NCBI RefSeq assembly: GCF_002078875.1 | Contig: NC_034413.1 | Location: forward strand, 62,798,453 to 62,862,452 | From: Numida meleagris | Lineage: Eukaryota; Chordata; Aves; Galliformes; Numididae | DNA length: 64,000 nt | Direction: 5' to 3' | Shown here: positions 49,498 through 63,412 of the stretch, in pieces | How positions within the stretch are numbered: the stretch's first letter is position 1 | How the letters are laid out: every line of letters starts with the position of its first letter | Program-made: the position numbers and the translations under genes | The notes under the pieces: model-generated | Told to the model about the DNA's origin: nothing | Seen by the model: only the letters and a program-made list of their open reading frames with translations | Database searches by the model: none

Positions 49498-52400
49498 TTC
49501 TTAGTAAATACTTGGCACTTGCTTAAGACTATTTTAGTTTTGTGCAGATAGAAGAACTGCTAGAACAGGATAATTAACTAATTAGCTAAACATAATGCCT
49601 AAGTCTTTTGTTTTCATCTTTATGCCAACTTTATTTTTAAACTCCCTCCCCTCCAGCCAAAAATACAGCTGTTTCTTAAAATTTTGTCATTAATCTTGGT
49701 CCTCATTGTAATCAAGAACAAAAAATCCCCTTCATTACACTGTGGCCAGGATTTCTGCTAAGAGGATTTGGTTGATGTTTTTTTTCTTTTTGCATTGCAC
49801 ATTAGAGAATAGCTTTTTATCTTAAAAAGCATTTTGGGGGAAAAAGAATCTTGTTTAAATTATTATTTCTTTAGATGCACTGTATACAAAATATTTTGTG
49901 GAAATACTGTTCAAATCATCTTAGATTGAAAAAAAAAAAAAAATCCGGAGAGAAAATTGAATGATACTGCAAATTTTGCATCAAAATAAGGAGTTGCTCT
50001 CACCGAACGCTTCCACACTTAAGATGAGGCAGGTCTGAAATTCAGCACAAATCGAAGTTTTCACTCCTGTTTGTTTTGCCTTTCCTTCCAGTGATTTATC
50101 ACCTTGGCACCCTGCCGCACTGTCTGAGCAGCCTTTCATTACTCTGTTCTTTGCTTTCGGACATGATGAAACTTTTTGGCTCCTCGATACCGCCTCAGCA
50201 AGGATGTGCAAGGAGCAAGCACGCATCCCGGTGCAGGGAAAAATACAACGAAAGGCCATTAATTAAATAAATTAATAAATTAAAAGCCAAACCCATGCTC
50301 CAACACCTCCCTTCTGCTTGCACGTAATTTTATTTTTCTTTAAAATTCTGCTGAAGGGTGGGAGAGGCTGGGGTGGGCAGGGGTGTGACAAGCCCTCCCA
50401 CGAAAGGGAAGGTCATAGCAGAGCCCCAGGGAGCCAACTGGCTTCATCACGTGTGTGTTTTGTATACATCCAAGCCTTTGCTTTCTGCCTTTGTTTTGTG
50501 CCTCTCACCAAGGCATTGCAAACTCAGAGCAACGAGTCCAGGGCATTTTACTCATTGGTAGTGGCATTTTGAAACACTCAGCCCTGTGATTTTTCTTCAA
50601 GCCAGCTTTATGATGGCTGTTTTGTCCCAGCTTGTCAGCTGGGAGCTGCTGGAGTCGGCACCGAGACAACAAGCATGAGATCTGAGCTGCTTGTGCAGTT
50701 GAGAGTAGAGGAGGAACAAATAGCTGGGATGCTTCCACAAGAACAGTGAACAACCAGGCTGGCATCAGCTAATGTCAGTCACCCAGCCATGAAAATGTAG
50801 AGCCAGGTGTGTTTGTATACACACACAGGGCATCTGGATGGATCTTCCTGAGCTCTTCTCCTGGCAATCCCTGGCTCTGTAACCTGGCAGTAATACAGGT
50901 CGTGAAATTCATGGCCTTTCCCAAGTCTTGCATGTGACAGCCTGGTTTTGCCCATGGCTCAGCACACTCAATTCTCCTGCTAATGAGGCATTAATTATGC
51001 AGAGCTAGTTGGGAAATGTTTTTTCCACTCCATCAAAGACTCTGAGTTCTTGAGCATTGCCCTGCTCTGCAATTGCATGAACAAGGTCACAAAGGTGGCT
51101 CAGTTGCCATTTTGGGGAGTGGTTTTTTAATTACTTTGGTTAAAACCCTCCTCAGATACCACAAAATTCCCACCACTATGCTGCCCAACCACGTACCATG
51201 GCAGAGCCTGCACAAGGCAGGGGCTGGAGGGAAGGTGCTGCAGCAAAACCCTGTTGTGGGCCAGCTCCTCTGTCAGGTCACCTTGGTGTGCTGAGATAAT
51301 GGCTCTGAGGGGGGCTACAGCAAAGAGCCTGGAAGCACAAGCTTAGGTGACCTCAAAGGTTCAGAAATTTAAAAAAAAAAAAAAAAGATTTAAATTCTTT
51401 AAGAAGAAAATTTCCCCACATGTGTTTTCTGAAGGCAGGATGGCATCTAATGTGATTTTCTAATACTTTATTTTGGCAATATGAAGTTCCATTTCTACTC
51501 ATAAGCTAACACTTGAATATGTAAATTGCAGGGTAGGAATTAAATGAGTATTTTCAATTTCAAAGCCATGTATCAGCTACAGCATCTTCTACCACTAAGA
51601 TCTTGCTAGCTGAGATCCAGATAACCCAACCTTCACACAGACAACACGTTTGTAGCTTGTGCACCGCACACACAGTGATTCAATCAAAACTTTATTCCCC
51701 AGCTCATTACTGAAATTACCTGAGTGTATGTGACTTTTGAAGATATTTAATGCTCAGCATGAAACCAACAGATTCCAGATTGAAACTGGTACTACTTCCA
51801 ATGAAATCAATAGCATTGTTCATCTATCAGGAAATGCACGGAGGAGGGCAAGAAAGATGCCCAAGGGCATGCAAGGGTTGCCATATGCTGAGTGCTAAAC
51901 AGACCAGGACTTCTCCTGGAAAGTAATGGCTATGAGGGAGATGAGGTAAAAGCAGAACTATATTGAAGAGGATGGACAGAGTGACTGGGGAAGGGTTTTT
52001 TTCACAGTGCAGTTGAACACAAGAACAAAGGCCACCACCACCAACAGATGTTTTGGACAGGAGGCTCAAACAAACACAAGGAAAGTCTTCCTCACCTGAC
52101 ACCTGATTGTGCCATGCCCTGTCTGCCTCCATGGAAACCTTTGTGTCTCAAGTGGTCAGCCAAGTCCTGTTTTGCTGTTCTCAGAGTAGAAAGATCTGCT
52201 TCCTCTATAGCAGGAGGGGTGTTGGGTTGGCAAGAGCAGGTCACATAACAGTCTGAAGTATTTAATCCAGCTAAAACTTAATCTTCTCTTCATACCACTG
52301 ACTAATTTGCCAGCCCCAGAGGAAGCTGGGCAGCTCCAGTTTGCCATACAGCAGCAGCACCTGGTGCTTTTCACAGTGTCACTTGCCAGTCTGGAGCAAT

Positions 52401-55400
52401 CAGTCAACTACTTAATAAGCAAAACACTTGAAACCTTTTGTGATATTTTTCTTTGTTAATATGAAGAGGTGACACACGTGTCTAAGCAGCACTGACTTGC
52501 CTCATGCTACTTTATATGAATGCATATAAACACCTGCGACCTGCCATCTCCTCATTTGTCAGCGGGGAGCAATCATTCAGCCACTTAACAATTGCCAGGA
52601 GTGAAGCTCTGAGGCTTTCAAACTGGAAATTAAAGAGCAGCACTTCGGTGAGCGATTGCAGTGCCCTGACGAAGCATCCAGGAGTCTTGAAAATATCCAT
52701 GCTTTTTGGATACATTTATGAGCAGCTGACAGTTGATTTCTTACTCTCATTTCTAAGGAGGCTGGGTAAATTCTGTAATTAATGGTCATTAGGGATTTAG
52801 AAGACAAATGAGTTATTCATTAGCTCAATGTCCAAACTAATGAGCAATAAATGCTTATGAAAGACATGATTTATTTAGTATTTAGAATCTGTGTCATTAT
52901 GTGATACCCAATGAAGATGCCAAGAAATTGAGATGACCTACACCTCAGAGCCACAGGAGACAGCTGTGTGCTTCTCAGGAGCGCATGGGTGCCAAGTCTG
53001 GGGAACTCCTGGAAGTCAGCAGTCCTTGCATAACTAATGAGGGTCAGCCCAGCCAGCCAAGACCAAGTTTCCTCCCAGTGTTGGATGCCTTCCTATCACG
53101 TGGGTGCTGGATAATAATTCCAGGCTATTTGGGAGAGCCTATCCAGGGCATTCAGTATGCACAGGGCACTGTCCTAGGCTGCACATCCTTGTCCCAAAGC
53201 TATTTGTGGACTTCCCTTTGATTCCACCCAGATGAGCAATCCAGCTGCTGCAGAAGAGCCCAACTATGCTGCTGCGCCGTAACCATTTGTTCCGGTCTGT
53301 GATCTTTCAAGGTTTTCCATTCACCTCACCTTTTCTTCCCTCAGACAGAGCTGGAGTTATAATAGTCAAGAACAAAGCCAGCATGTCAAAATGTCAAAAG
53401 CAATGAAAATTGCAGGAGAGTAAGTTACACCTTGTCCCAAGAAAAACCTTAATCTGTACCCTACTAAAGCAAGCCAGGAGAGACAAAGTGGGTGGCAGCT
53501 CCCCACACATGGCTCAGTGTACGGTGGGTTGGGGTAGGTCTTCAGTGACCAAATGAAAGACTATGGTGTCTGTTGTGGCAAGAGTATCTGCACCGTGACA
53601 CCTCCATTGCCATCTGCCAATGTCATGAAAATCTGTCCTTTAATTAAGACATTTTTAAAAGACAGATGTCACTGAAGTGTGCTGAAGGAGACAATTAAGA
53701 AATCTGAAAAATAATTCAAAATAAAAGGATCTCTTCAGATGAGTGATTTTTGGCACAGGGGTCCTGTGAACCGCAAGTAATTACCTCAGAGAACGAGGTA
53801 AGCTCATTTTGCTCCTGAACCAGCTCCACCACATCCCTGCCCAGAGCGAAGAGGGCAAGCCCAACAACCCAAGGTGAAGGAAAGAAGAGAGGAGAACACG
53901 TTGCTGTGGCCCTGCTGTGTCTCTTCATTTGAGATGCTGGAAGCTATTGGCAGTGGAGCAAGGCAGGCTCTTGATGTCTTCCATGTCTTCACAAAGCTCC
54001 CTACGCTTTGCATTTCTTTGGCAGGGCACAGGGTTGCTTCTTCAAACTTGGGAAACTTGAGGGGGATCCTTGAAGGGACCACAGGTTTTTCTTACTTGAC
54101 TACATCAAAGCTCGGCCTCCAGAGAGCTTTGGGTTGACTCTTCTCATCTCAGAGCTGCTGAGTTAATCTTGTCCATCTTGGCAGAGCACTATGGTTCTCA
54201 ACCAGGAGCAAGTAAAATGACACTTGAATAAGACAAGCAATTTGTGGCTTTGTGAAACACTGGCACAGACTAATTTATACTAGTTAAGAAAGGCATTTAT
54301 TGTTTCCTTGCATAAGCAGCAGCAGCAAAGGTAATGCATTCTCCCTTGCTGTTTTGAAGGAGGTTGTAGCCCTTTTTAATGTGTGACCTTCAAGCTCTAC
54401 AGAAAACTTACGAATGAAAAGCTCCCGTGAGTAATCCCATTTGTAGTCACTGTAGTTGCATTCTGCAGAGGTTTGGTATAAATCTCTTACCTCGGAATAG
54501 CAGGTGATAAAGTAAGGATGTTTTCTTTATTTTTAATAAATGGATTATTTGGCATTCAGAAATCTTCCCTTAAGCCTCAGGCTCTGAATTATACTATTGC
54601 AAAAAATGTTTTTACCTTAATTGAAGAGCAGTTCTTGAAGACTGTAGCTCTGGCTGTGGTGGGCTCTTCTGTCACAAAGGCAGCCCTGGGTGATGCTGTA
54701 TACCTGTGGGATTACGTGGGTGTGCAAAACCCGGAACACAGCGTGGGCTGGATTGCCCGAGTCCTTTGCAAACACTTCTGATTAACTCAGGGATGAATGA
54801 GAAAATCGGGTGTAGGGGTCATTTTTCTTGTCTTCTTGTTTTCTTAGTCAAAGTCACTTTCTTGGCAGATTGTAGAAGTTCATAAATGAATACAAGTGAC
54901 GGAAAAGTAGTTTTTTTGTCAGGGCCAAAACTGCTTGGTCATGACAAACATCTTCCAAGGGCACCCAAACCAGTGCTCCAGTGGGCATTTGGCCCCACCA
55001 ACCTCTGGTGAGGCTGCTAAGGGAGTCAACCGTGGCAATTAAAAAGGTATTTGGGTTTCTTGGGGTTTAATTTCATATTTGCCTTCCAGAATGTTGGTTT
55101 CAGACTGGACAAGAAGGTGAGCTAGACTCTTGCTTTTTCATTTATTTTATTATATGGGTGGGAGTGAGATGCCAAAAAGAAAGTGTGAAGAATTGAGAGC
55201 CAAGTTGGCCTGCTAGTTCTGCAAAATGAGAGCACAGAAATTATATTTTCCCTGCAACAAACAGACTTGATTTTGAGCATCTGCACAGATAAAGCAGCTG
55301 GGGGCAGACAAATGGATCCTGGCAGGGGAATGGGTCTCCATGGTAAGTTCAGATGAAAACTGTGACTTCTTTGACTTAGTTATGAGCCTTGAAAAGCTGC

Positions 55401-55931
55401 AGTTTGCTCATGTGATGGGCATGATTTGCATGGGTATATGTGGTGTCGGCAGGAGAGTCTGCCCCATGCCCACAATGGGCTGATAGAAGCTGTGACCCGT
55501 CGCTCACAGACTACCGTAAATCTCTGCTCTTAAAGGGATCCAGCAAATGTATCTTCCTTCTCTTATGGGGATACCAGGCTTCAATTGTAAGGAAATAACT
55601 TATTCTCTTTATACCACGTATCAAAATATTCTCATCTATCTCTGTACTCTTTGTAAGGATATGCGTCATCTCTCAGCTGAGCCTTAGAAAACCAGCCCTC
55701 CCTGTTGCCTGCTCATAAAATGCATGCTAAGGAGCAAATCTCAAGCCCTTTTCAGATAATGGGAGTGCTGGAAACATTCGAGCCATGAAGCAGCTTCTCA
55801 GTGTCAAGGCTCTCTCATCTGTGGTCAGTATTTAAGATACGGAGGACTTGGTGGGATGATTTTAAAGATGCTCTTAGGGGCTCTGGAGCACAAAGAATGA
55901 CACATATTTCTGCAAAGCAGCCCATAGTGAG
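49498..55931. other. Intergenic, no gene recognised
   Basis: No domain-bearing frame or splice structure is seen. Homopolymer A runs occur at about 49929-49941 and 51371-51386. Otherwise nothing is recognised. Confidence 0.45.
51371..51386. repeat. A16 homopolymer
   Basis: Uninterrupted run of 16 A. No adjacent processed pseudogene or LINE sequence is recognised upstream. Confidence 0.85.
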
Positions 55932-56030
55932 ATCATAGAATCAAAGAATCATAGGATCTTAGAATCAGAGAGTCACAGAATAGATTGAGTAGGAGGCATC
56001 TAGTTCCAAACCCCATGCAGTGGGCACTGC
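55932..56030 (-). mobile_element. CR1 LINE 3' end with expanded octamer tail
   Basis: A series of octamer-like units (ATAGAATC, AAAGAATC, ATAGGATC, TTAGAATC, AGAGAGTC, ACAGAAT) precedes a short decayed CR1 3' block (GGAGGCATCTAGTTCCAAAC, then CCCATGCAGTGGGCA). Confidence 0.8.
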
Positions 56031-59000
56031 GAATTGCTTTGGCTAGAGTTGCCTTTTGGGCTCCTTGAATGCTTGGTGTCATTTGGTGGTTAAGAGACAG
56101 CAGAACAGGACATGGGCCAAGACATTCTCAGGTTACTGCTCTGTGATGGGCAAGCCATGTGGGACAGGGCATTGTTTTGATCTGTTCTTCAAAAACAAGC
56201 CAGCAACGCAATGACTCACCCCAAACCAAACTCCCAAGCTGGTGTCCATCAGCAGTGGCCAAGCCACCATGCTCACCAGCAGCACTCTCCCTCCTATGAG
56301 CTTCTCTGTGCATCTTCTTTTTGTAGTTAGAGTCAGGCAAACCATTTTTGTGGCTTTTCTGTTTGGCATCATTCTATTTGGGATGGGCATTTTTTTTCTT
56401 TTACAAAAGGAGAAAAAAGTAATATGAAGTACTTGAAATGTTTTCAGAATATTTGTTGTGATTAAAATCACGTTGCAGCTGGAATTGTTTCACCTGCCCT
56501 GCGAAAGCTTGGTCAGCTTGAAAATGAGAAGAATTGCTCTGAAGTGCAAAGTCATCCCATGGGAACTGAGAACAGAAAATGTCCAAAGAAAAATGCTTGA
56601 ACCAGTTCAACACGTTTTTTTCTTGTGAAATGGCTGAAACCACTTGTCATATTTGACGCTGTTGCTTTTTTTAAACTTGCCTCTCTCCTTCCCCTTCCTA
56701 AAACTGCGTATCTCAGTGAACATATACTGAAAATTTACAGATTTTGTCATCATAATCAGACATCATGCTATAAGAGAGAAAGCATAACATTTCTTTGCCC
56801 ATTTCTGGTATTTACCATGAGAAGTGCACAATAAAAGGAAGCCCTTCTAAAATACTTCGTGTTATTCCAGAATTGAAATGCTTTGGCAAGGATAATGCTT
56901 CACTACACTGAAATCTTTTAGTAGGTTACATTTAAACAAGTTTTAATATTTATATAGTTGGAAATATACACCTCTCTGTACAAATATTTGGAATTTCAAT
57001 TGCAAAAAAAATTATTTTTTCCTGAAGCTGCCATTACTGCCAGTATTTTCCACCCTGCCAACAAACAAACAAGCATTGTCCCTCTAGACAAGGACAATAG
57101 GGATGACTCAAATGTTTTTTATTAAAACTTTCAATCAAAGTTGATTTCAAAGTTGCAGAGAGTCTTTTATTTATGGAAAATTCAATTCAAGAAGAAAACA
57201 CAGATTTTTAGCGGCTGAGAAAAATTACAGCAATTTGGAAAGAGATCTTTTAAGTTTAAAAAGTGGTCACTTTTTAATAACTAGCATTTAACAGAACCAT
57301 TGAAAAATATCCAAGAAAATGGCTGTGTTTCAAAGCCTGCCAAGGCAGATGCAGCTTCAAGGCTTTGCCTTTATTTCCTGGAGTTTTTTTCCCACCTGCT
57401 CTGTTTGTGATAGGAATCACTTCCAAGGGCTTTGGCCAGCCTGAAGGAAGCTTCTGGAGGAAAGTCTGGAGACGGTGTTCACAAACTCTTTTTTAACCAT
57501 GAGGAGTCTTTCAGAGGAGGAGCGGATGTCAGGTTTCCTCTCCATGCTGAACATCCTGGGTAAAACAGCCCAACTTCTTCCTGTGGGATCGGTGCAGTCT
57601 TTGGGGCACTCAGGACATGTGAAGACCCTGTGTCATGGCTGCAATGGGATGAGGAGGCTGCCACTGCAGAATACATGATGTCTTTGGAAGAAACCAAGGA
57701 TTTGGATATTTATTTGGATTTGGCTGCAAGGTTTGGACACGGGCTCTTTGTAGGCAGTGCCAATGCTTTCAGTGGTCCTGGCGCATCCCACTGGGTACAG
57801 TAGGGAGTCTTGGAGCAGCAGCATTTGCAGTCCATACTGGAGGTTCATATCTTCCTTTTATCCATGCAATCAGACCAGAAGCAAGCTCGTGTTTGGCCAA
57901 AAATTTTGGCAAAATATTCAAGGTCAGGGGAAAATGTAACTAAAAAAACAAAAAAAGACCACTTAAATCTTGCAGAAAGAAAAAGAGCTAGTCAATATTA
58001 ATCAATAGGTAGATGTTAATTAATGTCTTGTTTCTCTAGCCAAACACCATCAAGCTGGCAAACCACTCTTAACCTCACTTCCAGGTAAATTATGTTTAGT
58101 TGCCCTTTCATCCAACGCACTTTGTATACAAATGAGCAGAGACTCCCAGTGGGCTCCACTGAAAGGTTAGCAGCCACACACAGCATTCGGGATGAACGTT
58201 AGAAATCTTCTCAATACAAATGAGCATTTCAGCCATGAATGCTTGGATGTGATTAATAGGGACAAATTTTCCTTGGATGAGAGTCTGGAAGGTACAGTGG
58301 CAGGAGTGGTTGTTAATCATGGTGCCAAGGTGTCTACAGTTAAGTATTGTGTACTCCAGCATAGTAACTATTGTTATGACATCAAAATGTGTCTTTGGGA
58401 TGGATGGTGCGTAATCCGTGTTATGTTTAAAGATAAGCATGAGAGAGTGGGAGTGTAATGAGGGACCAGTCCCTCATTTACAATCCTTTCAGACTCTGGA
58501 TTGTCAAAATATCTCAGAACGAGTTTGGCAGATTTGTCACTTCCCCTTCCCGATGCGTGGCTCTCATTTAATTATTAACACAAGTGGCTCAGGATTGTCT
58601 CAGCAGGGAGGAAGAAAAGTCTCTGTTGGAAATGATGGGAGTAGACTTGAAAATCTCCAGAGCATAGTCGTCATGTAAGGCCTTTTGAGGTTGTACCAGA
58701 GGATAAAATGTCATGAAAAGCTAACTGTGATCACACCTGATCTGAAGTCTGTTCAAGCTGATAAAGAATTTCCATTTCTTCAGTTAGCTTTGGGCCAGTT
58801 CTCAAGAGTTGTGATGAAAAGAAGTAAGCACAGAGGGACAGGAGCCATGCCAGCCAGCCACCACTTTGTGAATCATTCTTCTGACCTAGCACCACCCTAC
58901 TAATTGCAGGTTTGGCTGGCTAATGAGCCTTCATTCCCTTTTCCATCTTGGCTCACATGGGTTTTATGCCTTTTAGATGTGGTGGTCACCCTCCACTTGC

Positions 59001-61861
59001 TTTGTAACTCCCTGGGCTTGTGGGTGTGGGGCTGGGTGCTGGCAGTGCTGCTGAGGCCGTGATTTTTAATGACATTTTGATGGTGGCAGGAGCAGTGATA
59101 CCAGGATTCACACCAGCTGAAGAGCGTGTCTTACTGCAGTTAGGAAACGGAAAAGGTTTGCCAGCAGAAGATACGTCTGCATTCAAAAGTGCCAGCAAAC
59201 TCTTGTTAGCGCAGACAAAACCTTGGGAGAGGTTCCCTCCCTGGATGACATTTTTGGCAGTTTTCTGCATATTTTCCCCTTCTGCAATGAACACAGCTTC
59301 GGTGATTTTTTTGACTGTTGGTATCTTAAATAGAAATTTCTCTAAATGGGATTGAGACACTTTAAAAATCTTCACATCTCTTCTGTGAAACATTTTTTTC
59401 TTTAATTCAAGAAGCAAAATTACTGAAGTAATTAAGTATCCTTCAAAGCTATTTCTGCGCGTTTTCCTTTTTGTCTTAGTCCCAGTAGAATTGGTGCTGG
59501 ATTCTAACGAGTAAGACAGAATGAGCTCGTTATATTTGTTTCTGAATTGGGCAATTGATTGTTAAAAAAAATAGTTTATGCTTCCAAGGATAATAGAGAT
59601 GCATCTGTGGCATTTAGTAGCAGCAGATACATATATCTCAAGCTCAGTAACGGTGGCAATCGAGCAGTAATGGAGGAGGAGCAGACCTCAGGGGATATTC
59701 CACAAAATGGTAGATTTATTCCCTGTAATTAGTCTTCTCACTTGCCAGCTTTTTTCCACTGGTGTGGCAAGGAGAAAAACCTCAGGAGGACGCTGTGAAA
59801 TTTTCTGCTCTTCCCTTAATTTCAAAACAATATTCCCATTGTGTTTACATCTGTCCTTGGTAAAATATATTGCCAGTTTTCCAGTATTCTCTGCCAGTCT
59901 GTTAATAATCCCCCTTCTCGTGTTTTCCCAATGACAGATGGTCACCATCGACAGTGTTTCTAGAAAGTAGCTGGGATGTTCAGAAGTCCTTACTGACAGC
60001 ATGGGTATTGGGTCACCAGAGTGAAATTGGAGTCAGTGACTTAGATAAACACTGGGCCAGGTGGGCTTAAGTCATCTTTTTGGCTACTTTTGCCTAGGGT
60101 GTGCTTTCCTCACTGCTGAGACAACCTCTGCACTGCTGGGAGATTGACTTAAACGATATGCAAACTTGGTGAAATCTGTAGCACTCATTTTCTGTATAAA
60201 ATAGAACGCTTTGCTTTTAGCTTTGGAAAGAAAACAGAGAAATTCCTCTTTTGTCTCAATCTCAAGGCTTGATTTTTTTTTTTTTCTTAGCTGTCACAGA
60301 ACAAAAAGAGCCTCTAACTGCTCCAGTTCTCATACCTGCATTGCCAAGACTTCCTGGGCTTGTTGTGATCTTCCTTTTTTTTTTTTTTCTCCAGTTTAAC
60401 TTGATTGTGGTAAGATTGCTTCTGAAACCCAGAGTCTAAATTCTGACCCCAGATTCCCTGAAAACTTTCCTTTGGTTTCATATTAATGGATGATTTTGAC
60501 AGCCTGTTGCAGGTTCACCACATTTCCACTCATTCCTATGGTGCATGGATTCTCTTTTCCTCTGTCCAATTCTGAAAGCTGGATGCTCTCCTTATCCTTT
60601 GCTTGCATTCTTTCCTAACTTAAAGGCAATTGTCCCTTGAACAATACCAACAGCCTCCAGTAACCTGGGTGGTCCCCTCTCAGACCTCAAATTACCCTTG
60701 ATTTCAGTGAGAACCGCACAAAATGATATGATAAGAGGTTTCGCATGTTCAACTCATTCACGAAGAATACTGGTGGGTATAAACCATCTTGACCTGAGTT
60801 TATTTGCCTCAGCTTAAGGACCTGCCCGGGTCTGTGTAAACCTGGCATTGAGCTCTTCCTTTCTCAGCCATGATTAAAATATTTTCTGTCTAAACCAACC
60901 TCACACACCTGCTCTCCTCATCTTGTTGTGTTGACTGGGGCTAACATAACATTAATGTTGTGTCATGCAAGACAAACAAGGTGCTTTTTTTTTTTAAAAT
61001 TAAAAAAGACTTCTGCTCACTGGTAGCATCAGTATCTTCAAATACTATCAGCTACTAAAATCTCATGTGAAAAAGACTGAATATTTGAAAACTAAAGGTC
61101 ACAAATATCAATAGAGCAGTGAAAACATGAGTTTGCCTCCCTAAAGGCTAAGTGATAGCCATCATCTGGTTTATAAATTTATATCACATGAACATCTTGG
61201 AACCATTTACAGCTAAAGAGCAGATGTGCAAATGAATAGGAGAAAAAAAAGCCCTAAAGATGTGGAAAAGTATTCACAAACACTTCGTTAGAAAGCATTA
61301 GCTGTGGTACTTGATTTAGCTGGCCAATGAGCCTTTCTGCACCAGAGGAGGATTTTCTTCTATTCAAATGCATTTCTTCTTTAAGAAACATGAATGAAAA
61401 CTCCAAGCAGTTCTCTTCTGTGCTTATGCATCGACATTTTGCAGATAGTTTTTATAACTCAACATCCTTCATTGTTGTACACCACAGAGCTGAAGGATGA
61501 TGTGGGACTGCATCCAGCATGATGGGTGAAGAGAGAAATGGCAGTAATCAGGGTTAAACTGCAGAAGTATTAATGTGGGAGTAAGCTGCAATCCAGAGGC
61601 TCAGATGAAGTGCTCTTCATGGCAGTATTATAATGCCTTTGTGCCATGAGCCTGCAAGTTATTGCACTTTCTAATAATCACTGCAGCTCATTTTAAAATG
61701 TCTTGTTAAAATAACTATCCTGGGAGAGCCTCTACTGCTTTCTGCACCAAAGCCAGTTTGTGGGTCACAGGAGGGCTTGTGGCTGGATAGTGCAGGCTGC
61801 CCATCAGGTTTAGGGGAAGGTGCAAGAGCTTAGCCCCAGGTTGGTACCCATCAGGAGCAGT
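56031..61861. other. Intergenic, no gene recognised
   Basis: AT-rich sequence with short domain-free frames (longest 143 codons at 58986-59417, -). T runs occur near 60269-60287 and 60376-60389. No repeat family is recognised by eye. Confidence 0.45.
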
Positions 61862-61866
61862 GAGTC
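61862..61866 (+). repeat. Left target-site duplication GAGTC
   Basis: GAGTC directly precedes the LTR start TGTTACGC and is repeated exactly at 62201-62205 after its CA end. Confidence 0.88.
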
Positions 61867-62200
61867 TGTTACGCAATGTAAAGCACAGCAACAATAGCAG
61901 AGTAGCTAAGTCCTAGGCTGCAGCAAGCAAGGATTTGCTCACTGGGGCAGCCATGGACACAGAAACAAAGGAAAGAATCTGCTTACCCTTAGAAGACTTC
62001 AAGGACACAGGAATCTCCAACAAGATCCTCTTGCCTCCACTGACAACCCTTAAATGAGGTCTGAGAAGGGGTGGATCCTGGCTCCAGCCCTTCCAGTCAC
62101 TCAGATGCATTGCATACACCTGAGCTCCCCTGGGTTGGCTCCACCTTCCCACCAGGTGCTCAGTCACTGGTTCAAGCTGTGACTTGGCATTTCCACTACA
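61867..62200. mobile_element. Solo LTR, same family as the one at 31062-31382
   Basis: A 334-bp element starting TGTTACGCAATG and ending TTCCACTACA, bounded by the exact 5-bp duplication GAGTC. The part from CTGCTTACCC (about 61979) to the end matches the LTR at 31062-31382 block by block. The first 100 or so bases do not match, as expected for fast-evolving or swapped U3 sequence. It is a solo LTR with no internal retroviral genes. A 167-codon frame on the - strand (61913-62416) crosses it and is not considered a gene. Orientation is uncertain. Confidence 0.87.
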
Positions 62201-62205
62201 GAGTC

Positions 62206-63267
62206 CATCCCTAATCCTTGGGCAACCAGCAGAAATGTGCTCAATGCACAGGAGTTCAGATGCACCCTCAGATGTGTCTCTGTGGAGTGGGGATGGGAAA
62301 ATGGGGGACCAAGTGACCTTTCCCACACTGGGAAACTGTACCCACCAAAGGGTTGTGACTGGCAGTGAAAAGGAGGTGGTGAAGGATTTACAAAATTCCC
62401 TGAGGCCTCTTGGCAATGTTCAGCTCTGGCTGCTACTTCAGGGCTATAAGTAGCTGAGAAAGCTGATGGGAGCTGTGCTGAGTGATGGACAGGAGGCTCG
62501 TGGCCATGAGTGGGCTCTGGGTTTTCAAGAGGAGATGAAGAAGTGGAGTAGGATTTCTTTTATGAGTGCAGTAACAGCTGAGAGGGACTCAGAGCAGCAG
62601 AGAAGTCTGGCTCCAGGAGGCACTTAGCCTCTGATTCACTGCTAGGCTAACCCCCAGAAAGACTTTCTAAGGGAAGCTCCAGCTGTTGCTAAGTAATGTC
62701 ACGGAAGGAGCCAGCCAGCTCAGTAATCACCATAAATGAATTCCTAGGAGATAACCACCCCAGCGTGTGCACTCCACATCGGCCAAAGGAGAGTTCTGTG
62801 TTTCCTTCACTACTTGTGTCAGCAGCTTCACAGCTTGTCCCGTGTGCCCTCTCTCCTCCTTTCACTTAGCTTCCTGGGACAGGATAAAATTCTACATAGG
62901 AACTGCTTGTTCCTTCTCATTCCTGTCATGAGATGCTTCCCTTAGCAGAATGGCCACAGAAACATTTCCAAGAGGAACACGGAAATGAATTTTATGAACT
63001 TTTTTTTCCTTTTTGCCATTTCCCATTCTGTTGTAAAAACCCATCCTGGTGGGATTTTCATCTGGATTCTCTGTGATAAAGAAAGCACAGCCTAAAGAAG
63101 TGCTAATAGTCCAGTGGGCATATCAGGGTCCAAAATCCATCTTACTCCTTACTCTTGTAGTGTCACATGTTTCTAGATGAGGCAAATTTGGGTATCTCTC
63201 AAGGGATGCTCACTCTAGAGCTTTTGCCTTTGCACAGCTGCTTGTCTGATTCATCGTGGATCTCATG
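62206..63267. other. Intergenic, no gene recognised
   Basis: No gene or repeat is recognised between the LTR and the next CR1 copy. Confidence 0.45.
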
Positions 63268-63412
63268 TCTCCATCCCTGGAGACATTCAAGGTCAGGCTG
63301 GACCAGGCTCTGAGCAACCTGATCTAGATGTAGGTATCCATGTTCATTGCAGGGTAGTTGGACCAGGTGGCCTTTAAAGGTCCCTTCCAACTCAAATGAT
63401 TCTATGGTTTCA
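63268..63412 (+). mobile_element. CR1 LINE 3' fragment
   Basis: CTCCATCCCTGGAGACATTC, AAGGTCAGGCTGGACCAGGC, TCTGAGCAACCTGATCTAGA and GGTGGCCTTTAAAGGTCCC lead to the ATTCTATGGTTTCAT tail. It is + orientation and similar to the copy at 19861-20055. Confidence 0.93.

Noticed and set aside
61913..62416. 167-codon frame on the - strand
   Set aside because: It crosses the end of a solo LTR into unrelated flank, so it is not a conserved unit.
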